From the NCBI RefSeq assembly GCF_026625725.1, contig NZ_CP113060.1, forward strand, positions 4,160,001 to 4,224,000: a stretch of 64,000 bases of DNA, written 5' to 3'. The notes under the pieces were generated by a model. That model saw only the letters and a list, made by a program, of their open reading frames with translations, did no database searches and had not been told where the DNA came from. Both the position numbers and the translations under genes were made by a program. Origin of the DNA: Pseudomonas sp. SL4(2022) (GTDB taxonomy: Bacteria; Pseudomonadota; Gammaproteobacteria; Pseudomonadales; Pseudomonadaceae). This document shows positions 16,687 through 25,550 of the stretch, one piece after another (positions within the stretch are counted from its first letter, which is position 1; the number at the start of each line of letters is the position of its first letter).

Positions 16687-17403
16687 CTACTCCGGCACCT
16701 CGACGCTCACATGCAGAGCGTCATGGCGCCAGAACTCCAGATCACAATCGATCAACCGGCCATGCTGATCGCGATTGATCCGCACAATCCGCAGCGCCGG
16801 GCTGCCCACCGCCACCTTCAACGCCGACGCGGCTTCACTGTGCAACGCCGTGGGCACCATATCGAAACGCACCCGGCCGTAATGGATATCGTATTCGCTG
16901 GCGTACAACTCGGTCAGCGAGCGGGTCAGGTCGAAATCCAGAATGCCAGCGAAATAATTGGGATTGAGGTAGTGCTCGACATACAGCACCAACCGCCCAT
17001 CAATGCGCCGTGCACGACGGATCTGGTAGACGCTGGACAACGCCGGCAGAGCCAACAGTTGGCAGATTTCCGCACTAGCGGGAATCAGTTTGGCACTCAA
17101 CACTTCGGTGGCCGGCACCCGGCCCTGCTCGCCGACCATGGCATGGAAGTGGCTGCGTACCAATGGGTTGTAAGCCACGCGCGGAGGCGAAACAAACCAG
17201 CCGCGACGCTCCTCACGGTAGATCAGTCCCTGAGCTTCGAGTTGTCCTAGCGCCTCACGCAGGGTAATCCGCGTGGTATCGAACACCTCGCTGAGCTTGC
17301 GCTCGGCCGGCAACTGACTTCCCGACGGCAACAGACCGTGCTCGATCTGTTCTTCCAATGCCCGACATATAGCAGTGACTGCCCGCGGCGCTTCATCGCG
17401 CAT
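16687..17403 (-). CDS. GntR-family (HutC/UTRA) transcriptional regulator
   Basis: 238 residues from the ATG at 17403 with GGAGG 6 nt upstream. The N-terminal winged helix reads GSQLPAERKLSEVFDTTRIT then LREALGQLEAQGLIY, and the C-terminal ~160 residues form a UTRA ligand domain (VYQIRRARRIDGRLVLYVEHYL). HutC-type regulators sense a small metabolite. It is divergent from the ABC/phosphatase operon at 17745 and probably controls it and itself through the palindromes at 17420 and 17693. Confidence 0.92.
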   Translation of the reverse strand: MRDEAPRAVTAICRALEEQIEHGLLPSGSQLPAERKLSEVFDTTRITLREALGQLEAQGLIYREERRGWFVSPPRVAYNPLVRSHFHAMVGEQGRVPATEVLSAKLIPASAEICQLLALPALSSVYQIRRARRIDGRLVLYVEHYLNPNYFAGILDFDLTRSLTELYASEYDIHYGRVRFDMVPTALHSEAASALKVAVGSPALRIVRINRDQHGRLIDCDLEFWRHDALHVSVEVPE

Positions 17404-17419
17404 CAAGACCTCCGAAAAT

Positions 17420-17431
17420 TGGACTAGTCCA
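17420..17431. promoter_or_regulatory. Palindromic operator candidate at the GntR start
   Basis: Perfect 12-bp palindrome tggactagtcca, 16 nt upstream of the GntR ATG. It shares the CTAG centre and outer TG/CCA bases with 17693-17704. HutC-type regulators use short palindromes of this shape. Confidence 0.55.
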
Positions 17432-17692
17432 GCCCCATTTGAGGGCATAAACCTGTTTGTGCCGCACTAAAAATCATGTTTCAAGTTTAAGCAGTCTTGA
17501 TGACCATGCCATGACAACTTTCTTCCGGCGTCACCATAGTCCGGTAAAACTTGCTTTGCAGGCAGCCGGTAAGCAGATTTATTCATGGTCTACGCTTGTG
17601 GTGCTCTCACTCAGACGCAGTGGATCGCAGCGTTTAATGAGCAGCGTACATAAAACTGTCATTTAACAAGCCTAAATTGGCCTGGGTCTTGC

Positions 17693-17704
17693 TGATCTAG
17701 ACCA
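17693..17704. promoter_or_regulatory. Second operator candidate ahead of the ABC/phosphatase operon
   Basis: tgatctagacca matches the palindrome at 17420 at 9 of 12 positions and contains the CTAGACC half of the HutC-type GT-N-TA-N-AC pattern. It is 40 nt upstream of the solute-binding protein start. The rest of the 17404-17744 gap shows no gene. Confidence 0.55.
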
Positions 17705-17744
17705 GATCCTCACCGCACGCACTTCACTCGCAAAGGAGTTTCCA

Positions 17745-18803
17745 ATGAAACAACTGCTGCTGGCTTCACTGATGGGCTCAGCCATCGCCCTGGCGACTTC
17801 CGCTATGGCGGCCGGGACGGACTTGAAAGCACTGGAACAGGCCGCGCGCGCTGAAGGCGCGGTAAACAGTGTGGGCATGCCTGACAGCTGGGCCAACTGG
17901 AAAGACACCTGGGCCGATTTGAACAAGCTCTATGGCCTCAAGCACATGGACACCGACATGAGCTCGGCCCAGGAAATCGCCAAGTTCGCCGCTGAAAAAG
18001 ACAATGCCACGGCCGACATCGGTGACGTGGGCGCTGCTTTTGGTCCCATCGCCGTACAGCAAGGTGTTACTCAAGCCTACAAACCGAGCACCTGGGAACA
18101 GATTCCGAACTGGGCCAAGGATGCCGATGGCCACTGGATGCTGGCCTACACCGGCTCCATCGCCTTTATCGTCAACAAACAACTGGTCAAGGACGTGCCT
18201 CGCTCGTGGGCTGATCTGAAACAGGGCACCTACAAGGTTGCCATCGGTGACGTAAGCGCTGCGGCTCAAGCCGTTAATGGTGTCCTGGCGGCTTCGATTG
18301 CCAACGGCGGCAATGAAAAGAATATTCAACCGGGCCTGGATTTCTTCGCTGCAATCGCCAAACAGGGCCGCCTGGGCTTGTCCAACCCGACCATCCAGAC
18401 CCTGGAAAAAGGTGAAGTGGAAGTCGGCATTGTCTGGGACTTCAATGGCCTGTCCTACCGTGACCAGATTGATCCAAGCCGTTTCGAAGTGCTGATCCCG
18501 TCCGACGGCTCGGTGATCTCCGGCTACAGCACCATCATCAACAAGTACGCCAAGAACCCTAACGCCGCCAAACTGGCGCGTGAGTACATCCTCAGCGATG
18601 CCGGACAAATCAACCTGGCCAAGGGTAACGCGCGCCCGATTCGTGCCGAGCACCTGACTCTGCCAGCCGAGGTACAGGCCAAACTGCTGCCTAACGAGCA
18701 GTACGCCAAGGTCCAGCCCATCAAGGATCCGGCTGCCTGGGAAGCAACCTCCAAAGCACTGCCACAACTGTGGCAGGAAAATGTGATCATCGAAATGCAG
18801 TAA
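17745..18803 (+). CDS. ABC transporter periplasmic solute-binding protein (phosphonate/iron-type family)
   Basis: 352 residues with a Sec signal peptide cleaved near AMAAGT (residue ~23) and AAGGAG upstream. The body is a type II extracellular solute-binding protein (ADIGDVGAAFGPIAVQQG, WDFNGLSYRDQ). It should bind the substrate in the periplasm and hand it to the two permeases encoded downstream. The family holds iron, putrescine and 2-aminoethylphosphonate binders; the neighbouring phosphatases favour a phosphorus-containing ligand, which is inference. A terminator follows, so this gene is probably made in excess over the permeases. Confidence 0.88.
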   Translation: MKQLLLASLMGSAIALATSAMAAGTDLKALEQAARAEGAVNSVGMPDSWANWKDTWADLNKLYGLKHMDTDMSSAQEIAKFAAEKDNATADIGDVGAAFGPIAVQQGVTQAYKPSTWEQIPNWAKDADGHWMLAYTGSIAFIVNKQLVKDVPRSWADLKQGTYKVAIGDVSAAAQAVNGVLAASIANGGNEKNIQPGLDFFAAIAKQGRLGLSNPTIQTLEKGEVEVGIVWDFNGLSYRDQIDPSRFEVLIPSDGSVISGYSTIINKYAKNPNAAKLAREYILSDAGQINLAKGNARPIRAEHLTLPAEVQAKLLPNEQYAKVQPIKDPAAWEATSKALPQLWQENVIIEMQ

Positions 18804-18812
18804 ATGCGGGTC

Positions 18813-18843
18813 CGCAGCCCGACACTCGCCGGGCTGCGTTTTT
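18813..18843 (+). terminator. Attenuating terminator after the solute-binding protein
   Basis: 9-bp stem cgcagcccg / cgggctgcg followed by TTTTT. It sits between the first and second gene of the operon, the usual place for partial termination in ABC operons. Confidence 0.82.
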
Positions 18844-18861
18844 GTTCAAGGAAATCGTTCG

Positions 18862-19668
18862 ATGAAACACAATGTCATCCTGGTGGTTCTGGATGGCCTG
18901 AACTTCGAGGTGGCCCGCCATGCACTGGGCCATCTGCAGGCCTACTGCGGTGCCGGCCGTGCCGCGCTGTACAAGCTCGAATGCGAGCTGCCCTCACTGT
19001 CACGCCCCCTTTACGAATGCATCATGACGGGCATCGCGCCAATCGACAGCGGCATCGTGCACAACGATGTGGTGCGTTTGTCCAACCAGCGCAGCATCTT
19101 CCACTATGCCCGTGCTGCGGGTCTTTCCACCGCGGCAGCGGCCTATCACTGGATCAGTGAACTGTATAACCGAGCGCCCTTCGATGCCGCCCGCGACCGC
19201 CACACCTGTGACCCTGACCTGCCCATTCAGCAGGGCCATTTCTACTACGCCGACCACTATCCGGACTCGCACCTGTTTGCCGACGCCGAGCACCTGCGGG
19301 TGCAGCACCGGCCGAATTTTCTTCTGGTGCACCCGATGAATATTGACGACGCCGGCCACAAACATGGCCTGGATTCGCCGCAGTACCGCAACAGCGCGCG
19401 GGTCGCCGACCTGTTGCTGGCCGAGTACCTGCAACGCTGGCTGGATGCCGGTTATCAGGTGCTGGTAACGGCTGACCACGGCATGAACAACGACCGTTCG
19501 CACAACGGCCTACTGCCGGAAGAGCGTGAAGTGCCGCTGTTCGTTGCGGGCAGCGCGTTCAGCCTGGATGGCCATGCACAGCCACTGCAGACAGAGCTGT
19601 GCGGCACCATCTGCACACTGCTCGGCGCCGCCCATGACAAACCCTGGTGCAAGGAGCTGCTCAAGTGA
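18862..19668 (+). CDS. Alkaline-phosphatase-superfamily hydrolase (nucleotide pyrophosphatase-like)
   Basis: 268 residues without signal peptide, so cytoplasmic. Metal-site landmarks of the superfamily are present: VVLDGLN at residue ~7, the nucleophile region LPSLSRPLYE, DDAGHKHGLDS near 157 and TADHGMNND near 203. Relatives cleave phosphodiesters, phosphomonoesters or phosphonoacetate. It is encoded inside an ABC import operon, so it probably cleaves the imported compound to release phosphate or its organic part. The exact reaction is unknown. Confidence 0.85.
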   Translation: MKHNVILVVLDGLNFEVARHALGHLQAYCGAGRAALYKLECELPSLSRPLYECIMTGIAPIDSGIVHNDVVRLSNQRSIFHYARAAGLSTAAAAYHWISELYNRAPFDAARDRHTCDPDLPIQQGHFYYADHYPDSHLFADAEHLRVQHRPNFLLVHPMNIDDAGHKHGLDSPQYRNSARVADLLLAEYLQRWLDAGYQVLVTADHGMNNDRSHNGLLPEEREVPLFVAGSAFSLDGHAQPLQTELCGTICTLLGAAHDKPWCKELLK

Positions 19669-20519
19669 CAGCGGACAAACCCCGTGGTAATCGCGGCAGG
19701 TGGCTGGCCCTGCTGTGCCTGCTACCTTTTGCAGTGTTTTTTATCGCCTTCCAGATCGCCCCGCTGGTGTGGGTGGCGGTGCACAGCCTGAGCGTCGGTG
19801 ACAGCTGGGGGCTGGGTAACTACGAGAAGATCTTCAGCTCCAAGTTCTACTTGCAGGCGATCAAGCACAGCCTGCAGATCGCCTTCTGGTCAAGTCTGAT
19901 CGGCATCGTGATTGCCGTGCTCGGCAGCTACTCGCTGCGCCAGGTTGACTCGAAGCTGCGTGACTTCGTCATGGCCTTCTCCAACATGACCAGCAACTTT
20001 GCCGGGGTACCGCTGGCCTTCGCCTTCATCATCATCCTGGGTTTCAACGGGGCGCTGACCCTGCTGTTGAAACAGGCCGGGGTCATCGAAGACTTCAACC
20101 TGTACTCCAAGACCGGCTTGATCGTGCTCTACACCTACTTCCAGATCCCCCTGGGCGTGCTGCTGCTGTATCCGGCCTTCGACGCCCTGCGGGAGGACTG
20201 GCGCGAGTCCGCCGCCCTGCTCGGCGCCGGCACCTGGGACTTCTGGCGATATATCGGCCTGCCAGTGCTGACGCCGGCATTGCTCGGGACCTTCGTCATC
20301 CTGCTGGCCAACGCTTTGGGCGCCTACGCCACGGTGTATGCCTTGACCACCGGCAATTTCAACGTACTGCCGATTCGCATTGCCGCGATGGTGGCCGGTG
20401 ATATCAGCCTCAACCCGGACATGGCCAGCGCCCTGGCGATGGTCCTGGTAGGCCTGATGGTAGTGATCACTGCCGCGCACCAATGGCTGCTGAAGAGGAG
20501 CTACCATGTCACTCGCTGA
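19665..20519 (+). CDS. ABC transporter permease, subunit 1
   Basis: 284 residues from the GTG at 19665, which overlaps the stop of the previous gene and has AAGGAG 8 nt upstream. It has six membrane segments and the EAA loop DWRESAALLGAGTWDFWRYI of type I importers. It pairs with the next gene product; the two overlap by 14 nt. Confidence 0.9.
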   Translation: MTADKPRGNRGRWLALLCLLPFAVFFIAFQIAPLVWVAVHSLSVGDSWGLGNYEKIFSSKFYLQAIKHSLQIAFWSSLIGIVIAVLGSYSLRQVDSKLRDFVMAFSNMTSNFAGVPLAFAFIIILGFNGALTLLLKQAGVIEDFNLYSKTGLIVLYTYFQIPLGVLLLYPAFDALREDWRESAALLGAGTWDFWRYIGLPVLTPALLGTFVILLANALGAYATVYALTTGNFNVLPIRIAAMVAGDISLNPDMASALAMVLVGLMVVITAAHQWLLKRSYHVTR

Positions 20520-21303
20520 TAACAAACCGGCTGCGTTGTATCACCGTACAGTGGTCTGGCTGCTGTTCCTGATCCTGCTGCTGCCGCTGGCCGGCACCCT
20601 GCTCTATTCGCTGTCCACCAGTTGGTCAGCAACCATCCTGCCATCCGGGCTGACCTTTAAATGGTATGTGGCGCTGTGGAGTGACCCACGCTTTCTCGCC
20701 GCCTTCGGTCAATCACTGCTGGTCTGTGTTGGCTCATTGCTACTGGCTACCCTGCTGATTCTGCCGCTGCTGTTTGTGGTGCATTACCACTTTCCGAAAC
20801 TCGACGGTCTGATGAACATCCTCATCCTGCTGCCATTCGCCGTGCCGCCCGTGGTGTCGTCGGTGGGTTTGCTGCAGGTCTATGGCTCAGGGCCGCTGGC
20901 AATGGTCGGCACACCGTGGATTCTGATCGGTTGCTACTTCACTGTGGCATTGCCGTTCATGTACCGCGCGATCACCAACAACCTGCAGGCCATCAACCTG
21001 CGCGACCTGATGGATGCCGCGCAGCTGCTCGGCGCCAGTACCTGGCAGGCAGCCTTTCTGGTGGTGTTGCCCAACCTGCGCAAGGGCCTGATGGTTTCGC
21101 TGTTTCTCTCGTTCAGCTTCCTGTTTGGCGAGTTCGTGTTTGCCAACCTGCTGGTCGGCACCCGCTATGAAACCCTGCAGGTGTACCTGAACAACATGAA
21201 AAACAGCAGCGGCCACTTCAACAGCGCCCTGGTGATTTCCTATTTCTTCTTCGTGCTGATCTTCACCTGGGCAGCCAATCGCCTGAACAAGGACAGACCA
21301 TGA
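20506..21303 (+). CDS. ABC transporter permease, subunit 2
   Basis: 265 residues with about six membrane segments and the EAA loop LRDLMDAAQLLGASTWQAAF. It starts inside the end of the first permease gene and overlaps the ATPase gene by 4 nt, signs of translational coupling. Confidence 0.9.
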   Translation: MSLADNKPAALYHRTVVWLLFLILLLPLAGTLLYSLSTSWSATILPSGLTFKWYVALWSDPRFLAAFGQSLLVCVGSLLLATLLILPLLFVVHYHFPKLDGLMNILILLPFAVPPVVSSVGLLQVYGSGPLAMVGTPWILIGCYFTVALPFMYRAITNNLQAINLRDLMDAAQLLGASTWQAAFLVVLPNLRKGLMVSLFLSFSFLFGEFVFANLLVGTRYETLQVYLNNMKNSSGHFNSALVISYFFFVLIFTWAANRLNKDRP

Positions 21304-22289
21304 GTTACCTGAGCATCCGCGGCCTGCATAAAAGCTACGGCAGCACCCCTATCTTCAGCGACATCGATTGTGAAATCGGCAAGGGCGAGTTCATCACCCT
21401 GCTCGGCCCCTCCGGCTGCGGCAAATCCACTCTGCTGCGCTGCATCGCCGGTCTAACCGGAGTGAATGGCGGACAAATCATCCTCGATGGCCAGGATCTG
21501 GTACCGCTGACACCGCAAAAACGCAGCATCGGCATGGTGTTCCAAAGCTACGCACTGTTTCCCAACATGAACGTGGCGCAGAACGTAGCCTTCGGTCTGC
21601 GCATGCAGAAGATCAAGGGCAGCGAAGCCGAACAGCGGGTCAAGCAGGTGTTGGAACTGGTCGAGCTCAACGACTTCGCCGAGCGCTACCCGCACCAACT
21701 CTCCGGTGGCCAGTGTCAGCGCGTGGCCCTGGCCCGCTCGCTGGTCACCCGCCCACGCCTGCTGCTGCTTGATGAGCCGCTGTCCGCGCTGGATGCGCGG
21801 ATTCGCAAGCACTTGCGCGAACAGATCCGCAGCATCCAGCAAGAGCTGGGCCTGACCACCATTTTCGTGACCCACGACCAGGAAGAAGCCTTGGTCATGA
21901 GTGACCGCATCGTGCTGATGAATGCCGGCAAGATTGTCCAGAGCGGCAATGCCGAAAGCCTCTACAGCGCGCCAGTGGACGCCTTCGCGGCCGGGTTTAT
22001 CGGCAACTACAACCTGCTGGATGCTGACGCTGCCAGCCGCCTGTTGCTGCGCCCGATCACCAGCCGTGTAGCGATCCGCCCGGAAGCCATCCAGCTCGGA
22101 GCACAGGGCGCGATCGAAGGACAGATTCACAGCCATCGCCTGCTCGGCAACGTGATCCGTTACCGCATCGAGGCCCGTGGCGTCGAACTGCTGGTGGACG
22201 TGCTCAACCGCTCCCCCGCTGACCTACTGGCCAGCGGACAACGTATCAACCTGAACATTGAAGACAACGCAATCTGTGAGGTGGCCTGA
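21300..22289 (+). CDS. ABC transporter ATP-binding protein
   Basis: 329 residues. Walker A GPSGCGKST (about 39-47), Q-loop VFQSYALFP, signature LSGGQCQRVALARSL, Walker B LLLLDEPLSALD and switch HDQEE. A C-terminal TOBE-like domain (VAIRPEAIQLG) is typical of the spermidine/iron/phosphonate ATPases. It energises the two preceding permeases. Its ATG overlaps the stop of the upstream gene and its stop overlaps the next start. Confidence 0.93.
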   Translation: MSYLSIRGLHKSYGSTPIFSDIDCEIGKGEFITLLGPSGCGKSTLLRCIAGLTGVNGGQIILDGQDLVPLTPQKRSIGMVFQSYALFPNMNVAQNVAFGLRMQKIKGSEAEQRVKQVLELVELNDFAERYPHQLSGGQCQRVALARSLVTRPRLLLLDEPLSALDARIRKHLREQIRSIQQELGLTTIFVTHDQEEALVMSDRIVLMNAGKIVQSGNAESLYSAPVDAFAAGFIGNYNLLDADAASRLLLRPITSRVAIRPEAIQLGAQGAIEGQIHSHRLLGNVIRYRIEARGVELLVDVLNRSPADLLASGQRINLNIEDNAICEVA

Positions 22290-22942
22290 TGGCCCTGGCA
22301 ATTTTCGACCTGGATGAAACCCTGATCGGCGGCGACTGTGCCAGCCTGTGGACCCAGGAAATGGTCAAGCTCGGCTGGGCCGACGCGGACAGCTTTATCG
22401 CCCATGAACAGGAGCTGATGCGTCAGTACGCCGCCGGCAGCCTGGCCATGGAAGACTACATGGCCTTCACCCTGTCGCCGCTGGTCGGGCGCACGGCCGA
22501 GGAAGTTGCCCATGTGGTCGAGCCCTTTGTCGAAGACGTGATCGAGCCGATCTTCTACAGCGACGCGACCCGCTGCCTGGCCCAGCACCGCGCCGCCGGC
22601 GACCGTATCCTGGTTATTTCTGCCTCGGCGCATTTTCTGGTCAGCGCGGTTGCCGCGCGTCTGAATATCGAGGAAGTACTGGCCATCGACCTGGAACAGC
22701 AGCACGGCCATTACAGCGGTCGCACCCAGGGCGTGATGACCTACCGCGAAGGCAAGGTTATTCGCCTGCAGGCATGGTTGCAGGAACAAGGCGAAAGCCT
22801 GGATGGTGCCTACTTCTACTCCGATTCACGCAACGACCTGCCGCTGCTCAAGGTGGTCGACAAGCCGCACGTGGTCAACCCTGACCGCACCTTGTTGCAA
22901 CACGCGCAAGAGGCCGGCTGGCCAATCCTCAGCTGGCGCTGA
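22289..22942 (+). CDS. HAD-IB family phosphatase (SerB-like)
   Basis: 217 residues. HAD motif I is FDLDETLIGGD, motif II ISASAHFLVS, motif III region REGKVIRLQAW and motif IV YFYSDSRNDLPLL. It is a predicted phosphomonoesterase on a small metabolite. As the last gene of the ABC operon (1-nt overlap with the ATPase) it likely removes phosphate from the compound made by import and the first hydrolase. Substrate unknown. Confidence 0.88.
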   Translation: MALAIFDLDETLIGGDCASLWTQEMVKLGWADADSFIAHEQELMRQYAAGSLAMEDYMAFTLSPLVGRTAEEVAHVVEPFVEDVIEPIFYSDATRCLAQHRAAGDRILVISASAHFLVSAVAARLNIEEVLAIDLEQQHGHYSGRTQGVMTYREGKVIRLQAWLQEQGESLDGAYFYSDSRNDLPLLKVVDKPHVVNPDRTLLQHAQEAGWPILSWR

Positions 22943-23015
22943 TTGAAGTTGGATGTGGCGCGGAGGTCTGCCAACAGGCTATAACGCGCCATCTCACTGC
23001 CACGCGCCTGTTTTC

Positions 23016-24137
23016 ATGCCCAGTAACTCCCCACTTACCGCCTATCAGCAGGCCATCGACTGCAACGGTTTCAAATCCGACCCGGCACAGTGGCAGGCCG
23101 CCCAAGCCTTGCACGATTGCTATCAGGCGTTGCACCAAGACGAACCCTTGGACTTAATCAACGGGGTGTATCTGTGGGGGCCGGTTGGCCGCGGCAAAAC
23201 CTGGCTGATGGACAGCTTCTACAGGGGGCTGAAAGTCCCGGCGCGGCGCCAACACTTTCACCACTTTATGCGCTGGGTGCATAGGCGCCTGTTTCAGCTC
23301 ACCGGCACGCCGGACCCACTGTATGCCTTGGCAGTGGAACTGGCACGTGAGGTGCGCGTGCTGTGCTTCGATGAGCTATTTGTCAGCGATATCGGCGATG
23401 CGATTATTCTCGGCCGTCTGTTTCAGGTGATGTTTGAACAGGGCGTGGTGCTGGTCGCCACCTCCAACCAGCCGCCTGAACTGCTGTATGCCGAGGGCTT
23501 TAACCGCGAGCGTTTTCTGCCAGCGGTGGCCGCTCTGCAGCGGCATATGCAGGTGGTCAGCATCAACGGCGAGGAAGACCATCGCCTGCACCCAGGCACC
23601 GCCCATACCCGCTACTGGGTCGCCACGCCTGGACTGTCCAGTGTGCTCAGCCGGACCTTCAGTCAGTTGGCCGCAGGTAGGCCCAGCTGCGATCAACCGC
23701 TCACGCTCGGTAACCGCAGTGTGCAGACCCTGCGTCACTGCGCCGGCGTGCTCTGGTGCCGCTTTGCCGATCTGTGCGAACAGCCCTTGGCCGCGCCGGA
23801 CTTTATCGCCCTGTGCGACCGCTTCCAGGCCATTCTACTGAGCGAAGTGCCGAACCTGAGCAGCCCGCAACGCGCGGCGAAAATCGCCCGAGGCACCGAA
23901 GATGGCGTCGAGCGGGTACAGGCCGGCGATCGCCAACTGCCCGCTTTGTCGGTCAAGGATGACAGCGTGCGGCGCTTTATCGCCTTGGTGGATGAATGCT
24001 ATGACCGCAAGGTACCCCTGTACCTCGAAGCCCAGGTGCCGCTCGCCGAACTCTATACCGAGGGCTACCTGAGCTTCGCCTTTCGCCGCACCCTCAGCCG
24101 ATTACAGGAGATGCAGTTGCAGCGCTTCGGTGCTTAG
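23016..24137 (+). CDS. zapE: AFG1/ZapE-family P-loop ATPase
   Basis: 373 residues from the ATG at 23016. Walker A GPVGRGKTWLMD (~68-79), Walker B VRVLCFDELFVSDIGD, and the family segment LVATSNQPPELLYAEGFNRE. ZapE acts with FtsZ at late division in E. coli, while AFG1 relatives help degrade membrane proteins. Pseudomonas genomes often carry a second AFG1-like gene, so this may be the paralogue. Its stop overlaps the lpd stop by 3 nt tail to tail. Confidence 0.88.
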   Translation: MPSNSPLTAYQQAIDCNGFKSDPAQWQAAQALHDCYQALHQDEPLDLINGVYLWGPVGRGKTWLMDSFYRGLKVPARRQHFHHFMRWVHRRLFQLTGTPDPLYALAVELAREVRVLCFDELFVSDIGDAIILGRLFQVMFEQGVVLVATSNQPPELLYAEGFNRERFLPAVAALQRHMQVVSINGEEDHRLHPGTAHTRYWVATPGLSSVLSRTFSQLAAGRPSCDQPLTLGNRSVQTLRHCAGVLWCRFADLCEQPLAAPDFIALCDRFQAILLSEVPNLSSPQRAAKIARGTEDGVERVQAGDRQLPALSVKDDSVRRFIALVDECYDRKVPLYLEAQVPLAELYTEGYLSFAFRRTLSRLQEMQLQRFGA

Positions 24138-25534
24138 GCTTGCATGGCCCAACCATGCACACTCATCGCCGCCTGGCGTAGCGCTTCCGAGCGGGTTGGG
24201 TGCGGGTGGCAGATCAGCGCAATATCTTCGGCTGAAGCACTGAACTCCAGGGCCACGCAATATTCGCCAATCAGTTCGCCGGCGCTGGGGCCGATGATAT
24301 GCACGCCGAGAATCTGGTCGGTTCGCTCATCGGCCAGCACTTTGACGAAGCCTTCAGCCTCATGGTTGATCTTCGCCCGGCTGTTGGCGGTGAAAGGAAA
24401 CTTGCCGACCTTATAGGCGCGCCCCTCGGCCTTCAGCTGCTCCTCGGTCTTACCCACGGTGGCGACTTCCGGCTTGGTGTAGATGACCCCGGGAATCGCC
24501 TCGTAATTGACCTCGGCAGCATGTCCTGCAATCCGCTCGATACAGGCGATGGCTTCATCTTCGGCCTTGTGCGCAAGCATCGGTCCGGAGGTGACGTCGC
24601 CGATAATCCAGATACCTGGCACACTGCTGCGGTGTTGCTGGTTTTCCAGCATGCCGCGCTTGTCGGTAGCGAGGCCGACGGTTTCCAGCCCCAGGCCGGC
24701 GGTATAGGGGCGACGACCGATGGCGACCAGCACATAGTCGGCCTGTAATGGCTCGACAGCGCCGCCAGTCGCTGGCTGCACGTCGAGGGTGACGCCTTTG
24801 GCCGTGACCTTGGCGGCGCTGACCTTGGTTGCCAGTTTGAAATTCAACCCCTGCTTGCTCAGGGTGCGCTGCAGAGTCTTCGCGGTTTCGTTGTCCAGGC
24901 CTGGGCAAATGCGGTCGAGGTACTCCACCACCGTCACGTCGCTGCCCAAACGCCGCCATACCGAACCCAATTCCAGGCCGATCACCCCGGCGCCGATCAC
25001 TACCAAGTGTTTGGGCACCTTCGGCAAAGCCAGCGCACCGGTGGAGTCGAGAATGCGCTGGTTATCAATCGGCACCCCTGGCAGCGGCGTCGGCTCCGAG
25101 CCAGTGGCAATTACGATGTCCTTGGCCTGCAGCTCGCGTACGCTGCCATCGGCGAAGGTCACCGTGACCTTGCCAGGTCCATTCAAGCGGCCCCAACCCT
25201 TGATCCACTCGACCTTGTTCTTGCGAAACAGAAACTCGATGCCCTTGGTCAGTGCCGTTACGCTCTCATCCTTCTGTTTCATCATCTGCGCCAGATTGAG
25301 CGTCGGCGTGACCTCAACACCGAGGTTGTTGAGCTCACCACTGGTCGCCGCTTCATACAACTCCGAGGCATGCAGCAACGCCTTCGATGGCATGCAGCCG
25401 ACATTCAGGCAGGTGCCGCCCAGGGTCTCACGCCCCTCGATGCAGGCAACTTTCAGACCCAGTTGCCCGGCACGAATGGCTGCGTTGTAGCCGCCAGGGC
25501 CGCCGCCGATGATCAGCACGTCATAGTTGCTCAT
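24134..25534 (-). CDS. lpdA: Dihydrolipoyl dehydrogenase (Lpd3-like)
   Basis: 466 residues. FAD motif IIGGGPGGYNAAIRAGQLGL, redox disulfide GGTCLNVGCMPSK (~Cys 42/47), NAD motif VVIGAGVIGLELGS, and the C-terminal catalytic HPHPTRSE. It reoxidises lipoamide of 2-oxoacid dehydrogenase or glycine cleavage complexes. No E1/E2 genes are nearby, as for lpd3 of P. aeruginosa, so its partner complex is open. It starts 16 bp after the MFS gene on the same strand. Confidence 0.95.
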   Translation of the reverse strand: MSNYDVLIIGGGPGGYNAAIRAGQLGLKVACIEGRETLGGTCLNVGCMPSKALLHASELYEAATSGELNNLGVEVTPTLNLAQMMKQKDESVTALTKGIEFLFRKNKVEWIKGWGRLNGPGKVTVTFADGSVRELQAKDIVIATGSEPTPLPGVPIDNQRILDSTGALALPKVPKHLVVIGAGVIGLELGSVWRRLGSDVTVVEYLDRICPGLDNETAKTLQRTLSKQGLNFKLATKVSAAKVTAKGVTLDVQPATGGAVEPLQADYVLVAIGRRPYTAGLGLETVGLATDKRGMLENQQHRSSVPGIWIIGDVTSGPMLAHKAEDEAIACIERIAGHAAEVNYEAIPGVIYTKPEVATVGKTEEQLKAEGRAYKVGKFPFTANSRAKINHEAEGFVKVLADERTDQILGVHIIGPSAGELIGEYCVALEFSASAEDIALICHPHPTRSEALRQAAMSVHGWAMQA

Positions 25535-25550
25535 AGAGTTACTCCCAGAT

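Noticed and set aside
17778..18767. 329-codon minus-strand ORF
   Set aside because: Antisense to the ABC solute-binding protein, no recognisable domain; a result of high GC codon bias.
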